Made by a program: the position numbers and the translations under genes | Origin: Bostrychus sinensis | Taxonomy: Eukaryota > Chordata > Actinopteri > Gobiiformes > Eleotridae | DNA length: 64,000 nt | Reading direction: 5' to 3' | Assembly (NCBI GenBank): GCA_020698575.1 | Contig: CM036242.1 | Coordinates: forward strand, 6,361,254-6,425,253 | The notes under the pieces: generated by a model | What the model saw: the letters and a program-made list of their open reading frames with translations, nothing else | Database searches by the model: none | What the model was told of the DNA's origin: nothing | Shown: piece after piece, positions 1-11,243 of the stretch | How the letters are laid out: every line of letters starts with the position of its first letter | Numbering within the stretch: position 1 is the stretch's first letter

Positions 1-854
1 ACTGGACTGGGCAGTGGTGGAAAACTTGAGCTGTAAAACTTAAATAAACATAAAATGCCTCTGTGTAAAGTGTGTTGTTTAAGTTAAATCCTTAAAGATA
101 AATTGTGTCCAAAAATATAAAAGTAAAATTTGTACTCAAATCCCCATATATATAACATAGCCCAGTCCACATTGGTCATGGTCCAACCATGACTCAGAGG
201 TCAAAGCCCCTCCCCCTTCATTCTCTTACATAAAAAAGGCTGCATCTCCTATTCTTGTCAGGTTGATTTCACTCATGGTCTCTGATTCTCTCATCCACAA
301 CTTAACTTTATTATTTGAATGAACACTTTTCACTAAGTTTAAATAAATTACATTTTTAAGGCAGAAATAATACTTACATTTTTAAATTAAACTACCAAAT
401 TACTTGTAGCAGTGTGCTTACAAGGCAGTTTTTTTTTTTTTTTTTTGCCAAGATACACCAGGGGAAGCTTCATTCCACCTGCAACAACTCATTTAGCCAT
501 TACTTGTGTAACCAGAGTAAAACTGTGCTTTTATTTTTGTATGTGAACTTCACCAAATCCTTCACTTTATTCATTGTTCTATGTTTATTACATGGTTAAA
601 TACAAGTTCTAGCCTTTTCTCATTGTTATAACAGTGTTGCCCCTCAGTCTGTGCTGTTATCTGAGAGGAGGTATGTAATGATATTATTTGGTGTAAACAT
701 GCACATTCATAAACATAAAGGTTCATTGTTAAAACACCACTGTTCATAATTTTACAGTAAACATGTAGAAATGTGACCCATGTGAAAGTATTTTGCTGTT
801 TTTAGCAACTTTACTGTATCCACATGCCTCAGAGTTAGCTGCAGAATTTTCCAT
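1..854. other. intergenic, no gene seen
   Basis: AT-rich unique-looking sequence with a T-run near 428-446. Around 165-205 it carries a short motif (roughly 'catggtccaaccatgactc') that recurs near 7240 and 41230, so a fragment of a dispersed repeat is present. The reading frames here are short and unconvincing. Confidence 0.4.
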
Positions 855-1165
855 GGCTGTGTCCGAATGTCACCCCTAGTCCCTAACCCCTCAATCACTA
901 CACAGTCCAGCACTATACAGCGGACTATAGTGCACTCATTTTGTGAATGATTCGGACACTCGCTCACTATTTTTCTCTCACCGGTGATCACGTGACTCTG
1001 GCGTCTGTGTAAAAAAAAGTTCAGCGAAACTCCGCTGATAATGTTCTTCTGTGGTAAAGCCCGACCAGACTCACTGATGTTTTAGTATTTATAGATAAAT
1101 CATAGTCATACGTGTGATATTTAACATGAATTAAGGCTATAATGAATAAAACGGACTGGATTATT
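855..1165 (+). mobile_element. CTGTGTCC-type MITE, 5' fragment (copy A)
   Basis: This begins with the terminus ggctgtgtccgaatgtc and aligns with little divergence to 31242-31498 and then to 31812-31835. Only the left part of the element is present, because homology stops near 1165 where a LINE 3' fragment begins. It shows the uninterrupted sequence at the place where copy B (31242-32222) carries a LINE tail. No transposase is encoded. Confidence 0.6.
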
Positions 1166-1308
1166 TGGATTATAATGTTGTAGTATGTAGTATTTTCAAT
1201 GTCTGGGACTACAGATGGAAATTAGTATTGTGCAAAATCCGGCATACTTACGTCAATTTTGTGTAAACATGTACGTCTGTTAAAATGCACTGTCCCATCC
1301 AATTTAAC
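1166..1308 (+). mobile_element. LINE 3'-end fragment
   Basis: The stretch 'gggactacagatggaaattag ... gcactgtccca' resembles the 3' untranslated region after the LINE frame at 27649-28209 (see about 28340-28440) and the segment at about 48440-48530. It is a 5'-truncated retrotransposon remnant. No coding capacity remains and no target duplication could be defined. Confidence 0.5.
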
Positions 1309-1533
1309 TACCGTATTTTCTGGACTATAAGTAGCATTTTTTCATAGTCTGGCTAGGGGTGCGACGTATTCTCAGGTGTGACTTATATATTAAAATATTT
1401 CAGGTGTTGGTTAGAGGGCGCTCTAGGCTTGTGTACCAGCATCTGCTGCACCTGTACCACTGACAATTTAAAATGTAAACATTACCACTAACAACTGAGA
1501 AAGAGCGGAATAATTGGAAATGGAACTGATGCC
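1309..1533 (+). mobile_element. pogo-like DNA transposon, 5' fragment
   Basis: This starts with TACCGTATTTTCTGGACTAT and follows the 5' part of the full copy at 44433-45167 up to the point where the transposase C-terminal codons begin (about 1532). After 'gatg' the sequence has a 16-base deletion relative to the full copies and then diverges. The right terminal repeat is missing, so this is a truncated copy of the family at 8380-9055, 44433-45167 and 53139-53865. Confidence 0.65.
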
Positions 1534-2738
1534 ACGCCAGAAGTTTGCACAATTGGACTGTTAAAGTTACGGCCGGAAGTTTGAAAAGATGGAATATGAA
1601 TACCGTGGCCAGAGGTTCACGAGGAAAGAATAAAGAGTAGCCAGAAGCCTACTCCGAACAGCCTGAAGCCTGTTCTATTGGACACTAAAAGTAGCCTGAA
1701 GCCTACACCGCGGCCAGAAGTTCGCATAATTTGAAAGTACTAAAGTCGTGGCCAGAAGTCCACGGGGAAAAAAAAGGCGCCAGTCAACCATCGTCATTGC
1801 AGCGAACTTCTCCTCCCACTGACCCGGGCGGCCTCTACTAAAAGGTGAGCAGAAAACCTGTTTATTCAAATTTCTGCTATTGGCTAAACTAAATTGTGGT
1901 CAGTGTGTGTGGAGAGGACCGCAACAATGGAGGGTGAGTCTGACAAAGAGTTGAGTGAGTGTCAAGCTAAAAGTCAATCTTTGTAGGTTATAATAGGTCT
2001 TTGTGTCACTGTAATCTCATTTTTCTTACTTCTTCAACTGATGCTTGAAAGAGGATACACTATACAGAATATTTAAAATGTTTTCTTGTAATTCAAAAAA
2101 TTGAAAACAATTTTGATAACAAGCGGAAGAATAAAAAGCAAAGGAAATCTGATTTAGAGAAAGTACAAGAACACAAAATTGTTTTGAAATGTGAAGAAAT
2201 GTATCTGAACTAATCATGTGACCAGGACCTGACCCAGACTCAAGACGCCACAACAAGTGCAAGGGAACAATCTGTGCTGGAAATGTGGCCTTCATGGGAG
2301 AGCAGAAGTGATAACAACCCCTCCCTTACAACTCGCACTGCTTTGCCTGAGAACTGGTTCAGATCCTGGACTATGCCCATATCTGGAGTGGGTGGTATGA
2401 AGTTGAGCCTGGGTATATATTCAGTGGGATAGGGATGGTCGTTGTTGGACGCCCCACGGTAATAAGTGAAGGGAAATAGCCAGACTGCTTTGAGGTGTTA
2501 GAAAGGCATAAGTAATTCAAATAGCGACAGATCATTCCACCCACAAAAGTGATTTATGTATTATTTTTTTTCTGCTGTAGATTTGCAGGAGCAGATAAAA
2601 GAGCTGGATATGACAGAACCACACCGAACTCAGAGGTGGCAACACACGACGTGGGCAGAATCACCAACACTCTGGAAATATGATTTAAAAAAAACACACT
2701 GTTCTCAGATATCCAGCCAGGAAACATCTGTCAGGGAT
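1534..2738. other. no gene seen; degenerate GGCCAGAAGT repeats
   Basis: From about 1540 to 1770 the motifs ggccagaagt and agcctgaagcct recur irregularly, giving weak internal repetition. The remainder to 2738 is unique-looking. The short frames here have no recognisable domain. Confidence 0.4.
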
Positions 2739-3055
2739 ATCCACCAATCAGGCGTAAAATCAGGTGTAATATTATGACTGACAGGTGAGGGGAATAACAC
2801 AGATTATCTCTTCATCATGGCACTGTTTGTGGGTGGAAAACACAGGCAGCAAGTGAACGTTTTGTCCTGAAAGCTGATGTGTTAGAGGCAGGACAATGTG
2901 CAAGCTTTGAGGAGAGCTGGGAGTTTGAGAGAAAGATGTCAGAAAACACAGCGCATCACACTTGGTTGGGGCTGCATATTAGGCAGGGGGCCAAAATATT
3001 AACATTATAACCACCAATATTACGCAAGTGGTCATAATGTTATGGCTAGTTGCAA
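2739..3055 (+). mobile_element. internally deleted Tc1/mariner-type element
   Basis: The left end (…caccaatcaggcgtaa…, then a run resembling ggtgaagtgaataacac) and the right end (…gtggtcataatgttatgg) resemble the ends of a widespread fish Tc1-like transposon whose transposase gene normally lies between them. Here the start of the element runs directly into a short internal piece and the 3' end, so it is a non-autonomous deletion derivative of about 0.3 kb. Termini are diverged, so the exact ends are uncertain by a few bases. Family recognition is from memory. Confidence 0.6.
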
Positions 3056-3156
3056 ATAAGATGTTGTTTTTTTTCCACAGGTGATTAAAATGAACCTGTT
3101 CTGCCAAATCAACTTTTCTGAGCTTTTATGGTGTTATAGTATTTACTCCTCTAAAC

Positions 3157-3875
3157 CAGTGGTTCCCAAAGTGGGGTCCGGGGCCCCCTGGGGGTCCGTG
3201 AAGGTACTACAGGGGGGCCCCAGAGGCTGTCTATATTTCAATTTCAATTTCAATTTATTATTATTTTTTATTATTATTTCAGACACATGGTTTTGGTTCA
3301 TAAATACGGAAGCATATTGCATTCACCTGAAAAAAAAAAGTTTCTGTTTTAATGAGCAAAGTTAGTTCTGTTTTTATGAGAAAAGTTTTGATTTTATGAG
3401 TGAAGATAATTCTGTTTTTATGAGAGAAAAAATCCTGTTTTTACGAGTAAAATAATTTTCTGCTTTTACAAGTAAAGAACTTTTCTCATAAAAACAGAAC
3501 AAATTTTACTAAAAACAAAACTTTTCTCATAAAAACAGAACTAACTTAGCTCATTAAAACAGAAACTTTTTTTTTTCAGGTGAACGCAATACGCTTCCGT
3601 ACATAAAAACAAACAAAACATACAAAAATATAAAAAGTCAATGAAAATATTAAGTACCTAAAAACATTAAGTACATAAAAAACATTTGAAATTAATTACA
3701 GTTGTTTACTTGTTTTAAAATATTACTTTAAAACAACTTTTAGTCAATAATCAGTGTTTTTGTAATGTTTTTATAAAAAAACATATGAAGAAAAACATGG
3801 CAGAGTCTTTTGAATAGAGCGAAGTTTTATCGTTGGGGGTCCGCGAGACATTTTTGGAAATTTAAGGGGGCCACG
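3157..3875 (+). mobile_element. hAT-like non-autonomous element (host of a nested MITE)
   Basis: The left terminus cagtggttcccaaagtgggg is the typical hAT-type end. An exact 8-bp duplication ctctaaac lies at 3149-3156 and 3876-3883, the length expected for hAT insertion. A second copy in reverse orientation is at 34503-34932 and aligns along its whole length. The right end stops at '…gggggccacg', whereas the other copy continues for about 16 more bases into an inverted terminal repeat. The element is interrupted by the hairpin MITE at 3305-3601. No transposase frame is present. Confidence 0.75.
3305..3601. mobile_element. IS3EU-like hairpin MITE, copy 1 (nested)
   Basis: This 297-bp near-palindrome starts TACGGAAGCATATTGC and ends GCAATACGCTTCCGTA. 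The arms carry 'ttctgtttttatgag' repeats in opposite orientations. It is flanked by an exact 6-bp duplication CATAAA (3299-3304 and 3602-3607). The hAT copy at 34503-34932 has the unoccupied site. The 6-bp duplication and TAY…RTA ends fit what is recorded for the IS3EU superfamily; that assignment is an inference because no transposase is present. A longer relative is at 15103-15707. Confidence 0.75.
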
Positions 3876-3883
3876 CTCTAAAC

Positions 3884-5054
3884 AATACCGGAGTTGTATT
3901 TTGTTTCATTAATGTTTTCATTCATGAACGCTCAGTGTCACCATTCTACACAGACAAACCAAATGTTCCCAACTTTATTAACGTTTGACCCAAAGGAAAA
4001 TTACAAAGCAGTAGTGTCTGTAGAGGGCTTTAGTCAAAGACAGTGTTGCCAACTTTAGATTCAGTCACTTTTTAGACTATTTTCTAAAAAAGCGACTAGC
4101 AACAAATCTAGAAACACTTGGGGGACCCTTAATAACTTTAAAAGATGACAGAAGCATTGTGGGAGAGCGTGAGGTGTAGTTTACCTGCTGACGTTCGGCT
4201 CTGTTTCTGTCCCGTAGTGAGGCAGAGGAGCGTCTTTCCCCTCTGTGAGTGCTGTCAGCTGTCACTCAGCGGGACACAGCAGCGAGCGGGACACTGTCTG
4301 CTCGGTTTGAACGGCAAACGCACCTATATAAATTAAAATAAGAGGGTTATTATTCACATAAAAACAGGCTGAGGTCAGGAATTATCATAATGTTATAGAA
4401 TATTTTTGGTATGTTCCAATTCGGTTCTTAAAATTGTGCAAACAGCTATTGTCGGCCATAAAACTAATTACTTTTCATACCTAGTCTTATTTTTTATTTT
4501 CTCCAGTGCTGCTTATGTGAGTTAGGTTAAAAAACTCTACAGGACACTATTTTATTAAGTTTGTAGAGAGAAAATAGGGGAGAAAACTGTTGAATTTTAT
4601 AATAATAATCTGGGTTATTATGCAAATTTGGCATGGTGACGTCATTAATATATAAATTACATATTTTGGCGACATTTTGTGAATTTTGAGCAGGATCTTG
4701 CAAATTCCCATTAAAAATGGTTGGCAACACTGGTCAGAGAAAGTACAATGTTTGCAAAGAGCTTGGAGCTGACGGACTGAGGGAGGCGTTCTCTGCAAAG
4801 TCAAAGAAAAAGCGTCCCAAAAAAATTGTTTTTTTCATGCATATACATTATTTTAAGTTAAACAACGTGAAATGTTGATGCAAGTGTGTGGAAATTTATT
4901 TCAAAATGCCTGAAAAAAGAATAATATGACCTAAATTCAACAGCTGTCCCAAAAAATGTATATGATTCTTTGGACAAATGTGCTTCTCACCTTCGTACAC
5001 TGAGAAAACATAACTAGGAGATATCATTTCTAGTATATGGCAACTTCTGAGTCT
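3884..5054. other. no gene seen; one repeat fragment
   Basis: No coding region is supported. About 4785-4925 resembles the end of the MITE at 55081-55735 (shared 'catatacattatttta', 'gcaaagtcaaag' and 'aatatgaccta'-like pieces), so it is probably a fragment of that family. Confidence 0.4.
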
Positions 5055-5060
5055 GAGCAG

Positions 5061-6094
5061 TATGGAAGCCCATTTCTGCCACTTAAAAGAAATAAAAGCC
5101 CCACAGGAAGTCATAATTACTCATAATAATGAGTTTTAAAGTCATAATTATGACTTTGAAACTCATTATGACTTTTAATCTATTTATGATTTTAATCTCA
5201 TAATTATGACTTTTAATCTCATAATTATAACTTTAAAACTCATTATTATGACTTTTAATCTCCTATTTATGACTTTTAATCTCATAATTATAACTTTAAA
5301 ACTCATAAATATGACTTAATCTCATAATTGAGTTTTAATCTCGTAATTATGACTTTTAATCTCATAATTATGACTTTAAAACTCATTATTATGATTTTTA
5401 CTCTCCTATTTATGACTTTTAATCTCATAATTATAACTTTAAAACTCATAAATATGACTTAATCTCATAATTGAGTTTTAATCTCATAATTATGACTTTT
5501 AATCTCATAATTATGACTTTAAAACTCATTATTATGATTTTTACTCTCCTATTTATGACTTTTAATCTCATAATTATAACTTTAAAACTCATAAATATGA
5601 CTTAATCTCATAATTGAGTTTTAATCTCATAATTATGACTTTTAATCTCATAATTATAACTTTAAAACTCATTATTATGACTTTTAATCTCCTATTTATG
5701 ACTTTTAATCTCATAATTATAACTTTAAAACTCATAAATATGACTTAATCTCATAATTGAGTTTTAATCTCATAATTATGACTTTTAATCTCATAATTAT
5801 GACTTTAAAACTCATTATTATGACTTTTAATCTCCTATTTATGACTTTTAATCTCATAATTATGACTTTTAATCTCATAATTATGACTTTAAAACTCATT
5901 ATGACTTTTAATCTCCTATTTATGACTTTAATCTCATAATTATGATATTAAAACTCGTAATTATGACTTAATCTCATAATTGAGTTTTAATCTCCTATTT
6001 ATGACTTTTAATCTCATATTTATGACTTTAAAACTCATAATTCTGACTTCCTGTGGGGCTTTTTTTTTTTTTTAAGTGTAAATGGGCTTCCATA
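5061..6094. mobile_element. IS3EU-like element filled with satellite DNA
   Basis: Terminal inverted repeats of about 60 bp begin TATGGAAGCCCATTT and end with its complement. They include a shared 'agccccacaggaagtca' block. An exact 6-bp duplication GAGCAG flanks the element (5055-5060 and 6095-6100). Almost all of the interior is a tandem array (5148-6030). The ends resemble those of the elements at 3305, 11417 and 15103 in form (TAYGGAAG) but differ in sequence after the first bases, so this is a separate family. No coding sequence is present. Confidence 0.75.
5148..6030. repeat. AT-rich satellite, ~20-bp monomer, 143-bp higher-order unit
   Basis: Variants of 'ctcataattatgactttta' are repeated throughout. 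A diagnostic variant 'ctcataaatatgac' starts at 5302, 5445, 5588 and 5731, exactly 143 bp apart each time, showing that a seven-monomer block was amplified as a unit. Outside that zone the monomers are less regular. The array lies wholly between the terminal repeats of a transposon. Confidence 0.9.
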
Positions 6095-6100
6095 GAGCAG

Positions 6101-6834
6101 CATACAAACACAGACATAAAACAGTGAGAGTAATCAGAAGTAGCAGTACGAGGCTGAGGAGCTCGGAGCAGGACGTCCACAGCCTCGCTCTGAGGAAACG
6201 CTCTGCGAGTTGTGAGGAGAGATCCTGGAGACGAGCTGACATTTACTGCCACAGACTGACAGCAGACGCAGACAGGAGACGCAGACAGGAGCTTCCATCT
6301 GACAGCTCGCCCGCGTTGTCTGGAGCTGTCAACGTGTCACTGGCTAAAGACACGGTCAGGTGGAGCAACGAGCGCATCTCTCTCAGGCCATTCCCTCAAC
6401 ACACCACTTATTTTTATTTAAGAGAGCAGATATCAAAAAGGCGGTGGCTTACACTCAGCAGCTTTAACAGTAGAGTCTTTCACATTTCTGATGGAAAAAC
6501 AACAAACCCCAAACCAGTTGTCTACTAGATCTTTTTTTTTCTTTCTGCCTTAACAGAAGTACCAAGGAAATTCACTTTTTGTGTCCAGGTTATTGCTGTA
6601 AAATCAACTTTTCTAAGCTTTCTTTCATGTTATACATTGTTATAATGTTGTTCCCTCATCAAAAACATACCCAGAGTTGTGTTTTGTTTCATTCACACGT
6701 TTATATAATACTGTATTCTCTGGCACGGCTGTTTGGAGTCCTCAAAATGCGCGGTTGCATGAAAGTCCACCCCCTTTACAAGCCCTTTACATCCAGTCTG
6801 CTCTTCTTCATCTGTCCAAAAAAATAAAAAATAA
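6101..6834. other. GC-richer block with an unexplained 148-codon frame
   Basis: About 6120-6400 is more GC- and CpG-rich than its surroundings. An open frame from 6082 to 6528 (+) begins inside the transposon terminal repeat, is rich in Arg and Ser, and has no motif I recognise. Starting inside a mobile-element end argues against a real start codon. I regard it as probably non-coding. Confidence 0.25.
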
Positions 6835-7140
6835 AAAAACGGTGTACAGCTCTGTTTTCACTGATTCCTCACAGACATTTTTCATTTTGTTGTAAAATGG
6901 CATCATACAAAAAGTTTAAGGAAGTAAAGTGTTCTTTTTCTTTGATTATATGTTTAAAAGACCACCACACTCTGCACTCTCCTGAACTCTGCTGCCCTCT
7001 GCTGGCCTCTTCCCCTGTTTCTTTATAGAGTACTTGTGAAAAACGCTTTCTTTCAGACAGATGTTTTTAAATTTTGTAAAATGTGATTGGTTTATAAATA
7101 TGAATAAAAGCATAATGTATCCTCTTTAAACTAACCTAAA
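6835..7140. repeat. dispersed repeat shared with 41780-42020
   Basis: Blocks 'cactgattcctcacagacatttttcatttt', 'cctgtttctttat…agagtact' and '…tttataaatatgaataaaagcat' recur in the same order near 41790-42010. The right end (…gcataatgtatcctctttaaa) resembles the ends of common fish MITEs with TTTAAA-type termini. The element boundaries were not resolved. Confidence 0.5.
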
Positions 7141-8379
7141 AAAAAAATGTGTTTTTGAAATAGTTTTGGACACCTTTGCATTAGTATTTCACATTTTTAT
7201 CTTTTGTACACCAACATTTACAGGAAATTCCACATCAGTCATGGTCCAACCTTGACTCCTGCATCAACTGGACATATTTTCTTCGTAAAAACTCAAATTT
7301 TTCTTTTAAAAAACAATGACAGGATTTCATTTCTTTTTCACGTACTCCAATGAAGTGCAGTTCTCTCACACAGACAGCAGACACTAGATAATTAGTATCT
7401 CCCGTCTCTGTAATGTACATTTGCGCCAAGTGTCTAAGATCAATCTACACTGTGAGGAATATGTTGTTTATATAACACCAAAAATAGACAGCGTCCCTGT
7501 TTCTGTGAAGTTTGTCACTCCTTGTGTCTGATTCTCGCAATAAAAAACACTACAGAGACTAAATTTAGCACTATTGAGGACCATATATACTCACTTTAAT
7601 TTTTTTCCCTGTGTATTTTTGTTTTGTCATCTTACAGAGGTGCTCCTGCCATTTTTGTTTGTTTATGTATTGCTCCTACATGTGTTGTGTTGTATTTTGA
7701 GCATTAGCAACACTGTGAAATGCAGGATTTTTTGGGGTTAACTTCAGCAAACTAGACCTCGTAAATCAGAAGGTACCTGCTGCGTGTTCTTTGTCAATAA
7801 GTGACTCAGTGAGAACCAGAAGATGTCTTTCAAATGCCGCCCAGATTTATTTGAGATCGACAAGATCAAAAATACAGATTAATTACAGTGTTAAATCAAA
7901 AGAACAGAAATCAGTCTCGAGACAGCAACACTCATTGACGTAGCTCCGCCACTGATCTAAGCAACTCGAAAACAGTACCCCTGCGGTCTTGGGATGACAC
8001 CAAGTGCTCCGGTTCAAGGTTTTCACACAGGTTTTAGAGTAAAAGGAAAGTACAGGAATGACAAATTTATGACTAAGGTCCATTCTATACATATCTTGTG
8101 GTTTTGGAACAGTAAATCTGTTGTCGCTATCAACAGAGCGGATACCGGACACTGGCCTGAGAGCATAAATCTAGTTTAGGTCAAGTCGAGCCTTCTGAAG
8201 TTGGCCTAAAATGACAAAGCTTATCTAAAGGTTTGTTACACATGTTGTTAAAACTCAGCATGAACTGTCATCACTAAGGAAATGACTAAATAAGGAGAAC
8301 ATACAGTAACTAGAGTTAAGCACAAACACATCAGTGATATGCTGTGAATCAAGTACAATGACTTAACTGAGTGATTAAG
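7141..8379. other. no gene or clear repeat seen
   Basis: Only short chance frames occur. The motif 'catggtccaaccttgactcctg' near 7240 is shared with about 165-205 and 41230, indicating a further dispersed-repeat fragment. Confidence 0.4.
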
Positions 8380-9055
8380 ATGAATATTTTCTGGACTATA
8401 AGTCGCACTGGACTATAAGTCGCATTTTTGGGGGAAATTTATTTTACAAAATCCAACACCAAGAACAGATATTTCATGTTGAAAGGCAAGTTATAGTAAT
8501 AATAGAATAGAGAACAACAGCTGAATAGGTGTGCGCTATGCTAACGTAACACATTGATGGTTATTCAGCTACATGAAGCATAAACAACGAACTGAATAGG
8601 TGTCTCGTATGTTAACGTAATATATTAACAGTTATTCACATAACTATAGCATAAAGAACATAATATAACAAGTTCACCAAACTCACCATCTCACTCCTAA
8701 TCACTAAATCCTTTAAATTCTTCATCCTCGGTGTCGCTTCTGAACAACTCCGCCAACTCCGGAGGTAGACGAAGCGCCGCTTCCTCCTCTGCGTGGCTGT
8801 CGTCAGACTCAGCATCAGTTCCATTTCCAATTATTCCGCTCTTTCTCAGTTGTCTTTATAGCCTAAGTTGTTAGTGGTAATGTTTACATTTTAAATTGTC
8901 AGTGGTACAGGTGCAGCAGATGCTGGTACACAAGCCTAGAGCGCCCTCTAACCAACACCTGAAATATTTTAATATATAAGTCACACCTGAGTATACGTCA
9001 CACCCCTAGCCAGACTATGGAAAAAAGTGCGACTTATAGTCCGGAAAATACGGTA
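8380..9055 (-). mobile_element. pogo-like (Tc1/mariner) element, internally deleted
   Basis: The right end …tccggaaaatacggta is the inverted counterpart of taccgtattttctgg…; the left end is slightly mutated (gaatattttctggactata). Insertion is at TA. On the minus strand the order is 5' end, then the last ~50 transposase codons (8697-8849), then a 3' untranslated stretch. It is highly similar to 44433-45167 and 53139-53865. It is a deletion derivative of a longer transposon, not a functional element. Confidence 0.75.
8697..8849 (-). pseudogene. pogo-like transposase C-terminal remnant
   Basis: Read on the minus strand, 50 codons followed by TAG encode an acidic tail: …RKSGIIGNGTDAES… then …PPELAELFRSDTEDEEFKGF-S-D. 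A 'CGI.NALDG.ED…' segment followed by an acidic stretch ending near 'DEEFEGF' is typical of fish pogo/Tigger-like transposases, from memory of the family. The catalytic DDE core and DNA-binding domain are deleted. The overlapping ATG-started frame at 8636-8830 is a shadow in another frame. Confidence 0.6.
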
Positions 9056-9868
9056 GGTGGAGAGTCATAATCTAAGAAACGTGGTACACACAGGACCTAA
9101 ACTATGGCAGATTATATTTGAAACTTTATCAAACTAGATTTTAACCTTAGCATTAGGGAGTTTTTATCTAACATTGTTCTGCTTTACAAGTCTACAATAC
9201 AACTATTTTTGTTCTTTTTTATTTTGAAACATTATTAGCACTTGAGAAGCACTAAAAAAAACAAAAAAACGTGTGTGTCCTATTACCTGCCTTGTCTTCA
9301 TAGATGTTAAGACAAAGTGAAAAGGCCACGCTAACTCCTTCTGTAGTCCACAGTTCGTTGTTAACAGAGCAAGCCTCTCCCCATGGAGCCCATTACAGAT
9401 GCATGAGGAGCTGCTCTTATCCATGTTTAAATGTCAAAATGATGGAACAGACTGTAGTTCATAAATAAGAAGTGATATTTATCTGAAGGATGTGGCGCAT
9501 ATCCCTGCAGGAGGCTCATAAGCCGGGCTCTAAATGTCAGAGTGACTCATGTACAAACTGATTATAGATCGTAATTATCTCATATTAAGGATGTTTTCTT
9601 CTCATTGTGCTCAGCTGCAGACGGTGTTCACGGTGAGGATGTCTTTCATGTTTTATAATACAATATAAACATGATACATCTGTAAAATAATAATATACTT
9701 ATGTTTAATTAAGTTTTGTTGACAAGGAAAACACCGTCAGGGGTTCATCTCATTGTGAGTGATGTAACTGTGCGCTGTAGGATAATTGCAGTGATAGAAG
9801 GAAGGACTACAGTGGAGGGAAGCTCAAAATGCCCATTTCTGGATGTTTAGACGAGGGTTTAAGTCTAA
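9056..9868. other. no gene or repeat recognised
   Basis: Unique-looking AT-rich sequence. The short frames here carry no recognisable domain. The right boundary is the Harbinger-like element. Confidence 0.4.
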
Positions 9869-10623
9869 AGCTGGGGACACACTACACGATTTTTTTGCCC
9901 GATTTTATAACGATTCACAGTTGCGCCGAGTCTTTACCAGTCAACAACAGTTGCAGGGAATCGTAATCACCAGTCGGCCCTGAAATCCGTTAGTGTGTGA
10001 TGTTCAAAGACTCGAATCGTTAAGTGTGTGCGCCGCAAAAACCTGGCCTGACGTCAGTCGCAAGCAATCAAACATGTTTGAATTTTAAAGCCGACTCTGG
10101 ACCACACTCCTGTAGTGTGGGCTGTTTACATCCATCTGGGAATTCATGGAGTCCAGCGGCCAATGAAAAACAGTTGATAGGACACAGGAAAGATCAGGAC
10201 GCAGACGAAGAAACAGGAAGCGGCAGGAAAATATAAGCGGAAATTTGAAGAAGAAAACATAAACAACCATGGCAAACACCGAAGAAAGTTGAGCGCTACC
10301 CAAGCGAAACTAGATACATAGCATTTTTTTCTTTCCCTTTTTCCAAACAGAGAGCTACGCACACAACGGCAACAGCGACCCAGGGAGGGTCCATGTTTCT
10401 TTACCATTTAGTTCTCGCGAGTTCCCCGCCAGAGTTTGCTGCGTTTGGTTGGCGTCAGTTGCAGTTACAGATCTTGTAGTGTGTGAGGCACAGTCGTTAA
10501 ATGTGTGAGCCCCAGTCTTCCAGTCGTCAGAACTAAATCTGCTGAAACCAGTCGATCAGTGTGTGCTCCTAGTCTTTTCAGAATCTGTAACGACTGAGAA
10601 AATCGTGTAGAGTGTCCCCAGCT
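9869..10623. mobile_element. Harbinger-like non-autonomous element
   Basis: Inverted ends AGCTGGGGACACACTACACG and the complement …cgtgtagagtgtccccagct are flanked by TAA on both sides (9866-9868 and 10624-10626), matching the 3-bp TWA target preference of PIF/Harbinger. Sub-terminal motifs 'tgtgtg…agtcgtt/aacgattc' recur in both halves. A short GC-rich core around 10080-10410 contains only small frames. The assignment rests on the ends and target site. Confidence 0.65.
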
Positions 10624-10626
10624 TAA

Positions 10627-11243
10627 TCCTGAATGAGAGTGTGCCTCCCTAACATGGAACGGAAGCTGGTGCCAGAAAGCTTTGATGGCCTTTGATTACT
10701 TCATCCATATGGTGTCCATCTGAGCTGCAGCGGTCCACACAGCCTGCAAACTCAATTATTTTATCTTAATGGTCAATTTTATGTCCTTAAGCAGCTCATC
10801 ACAACAAGACATCAGACTACATCAATCAGACGAGTGTGTTGTTCAGTTGTATAAAGGAAACTTGTCTTATTTTATCAGAACACTTTATTATGTTGTAGGA
10901 AATAAAGTCTTTGAAGCAGTCCAAAATAAATGTCCAAATCTCTTGGGCATAAACAGCCAATTTATGACTGTAGTGAGCACCGGCAATCAATACATTCATG
11001 TTTCCCCTCCACACATTTCAAATCAATCTAAAAGTGCAGCCGCTGCAGTCTGGTGTTTAGAACATTGCTTGGATAAAAACAATAAAGGTGAGAGTAGAAA
11101 AACAAAAAAAGAAAAAGTCCAAAAAGTTAGCTCTTAGTTGAGTAATTTCACACTGCGTATGATGCAGCAGTGAGGACAACTGACCTCCTAACCCATAAAC
11201 CTGCAACCTCAGTGCAAAAACAGATGAGTTAAAAAACAACTGT
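10627..11243. other. no supported gene; a 122-codon frame
   Basis: An open frame at 10769-11137 (+) has no motif I recognise and no splice or promoter context that would support it. It lies between two transposons. I treat it as unproven. Confidence 0.25.

Noticed and set aside
5148..6030. Regularly spaced repeats considered as a CRISPR-like array
   Set aside because: Units are ~20-bp diverged monomers without unique spacers, in a eukaryotic genome and inside a transposon; it is a satellite.
6082..6528. 148-codon open frame considered as a gene
   Set aside because: It starts inside a transposon terminal repeat, has no recognised motif, and shows no splice or promoter support.
8636..8830. 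64-codon frame MEMELMLSL…, repeated identically at 44658-44852 and 53460-53654
   Set aside because: Identity across copies reflects transposon duplication. The neighbouring frame, which lacks an ATG, resembles a pogo transposase tail, so this product is a shadow.
10769..11137. 122-codon frame considered as a host gene
   Set aside because: No domain, no splice signals and no conserved feature; the length is compatible with chance.
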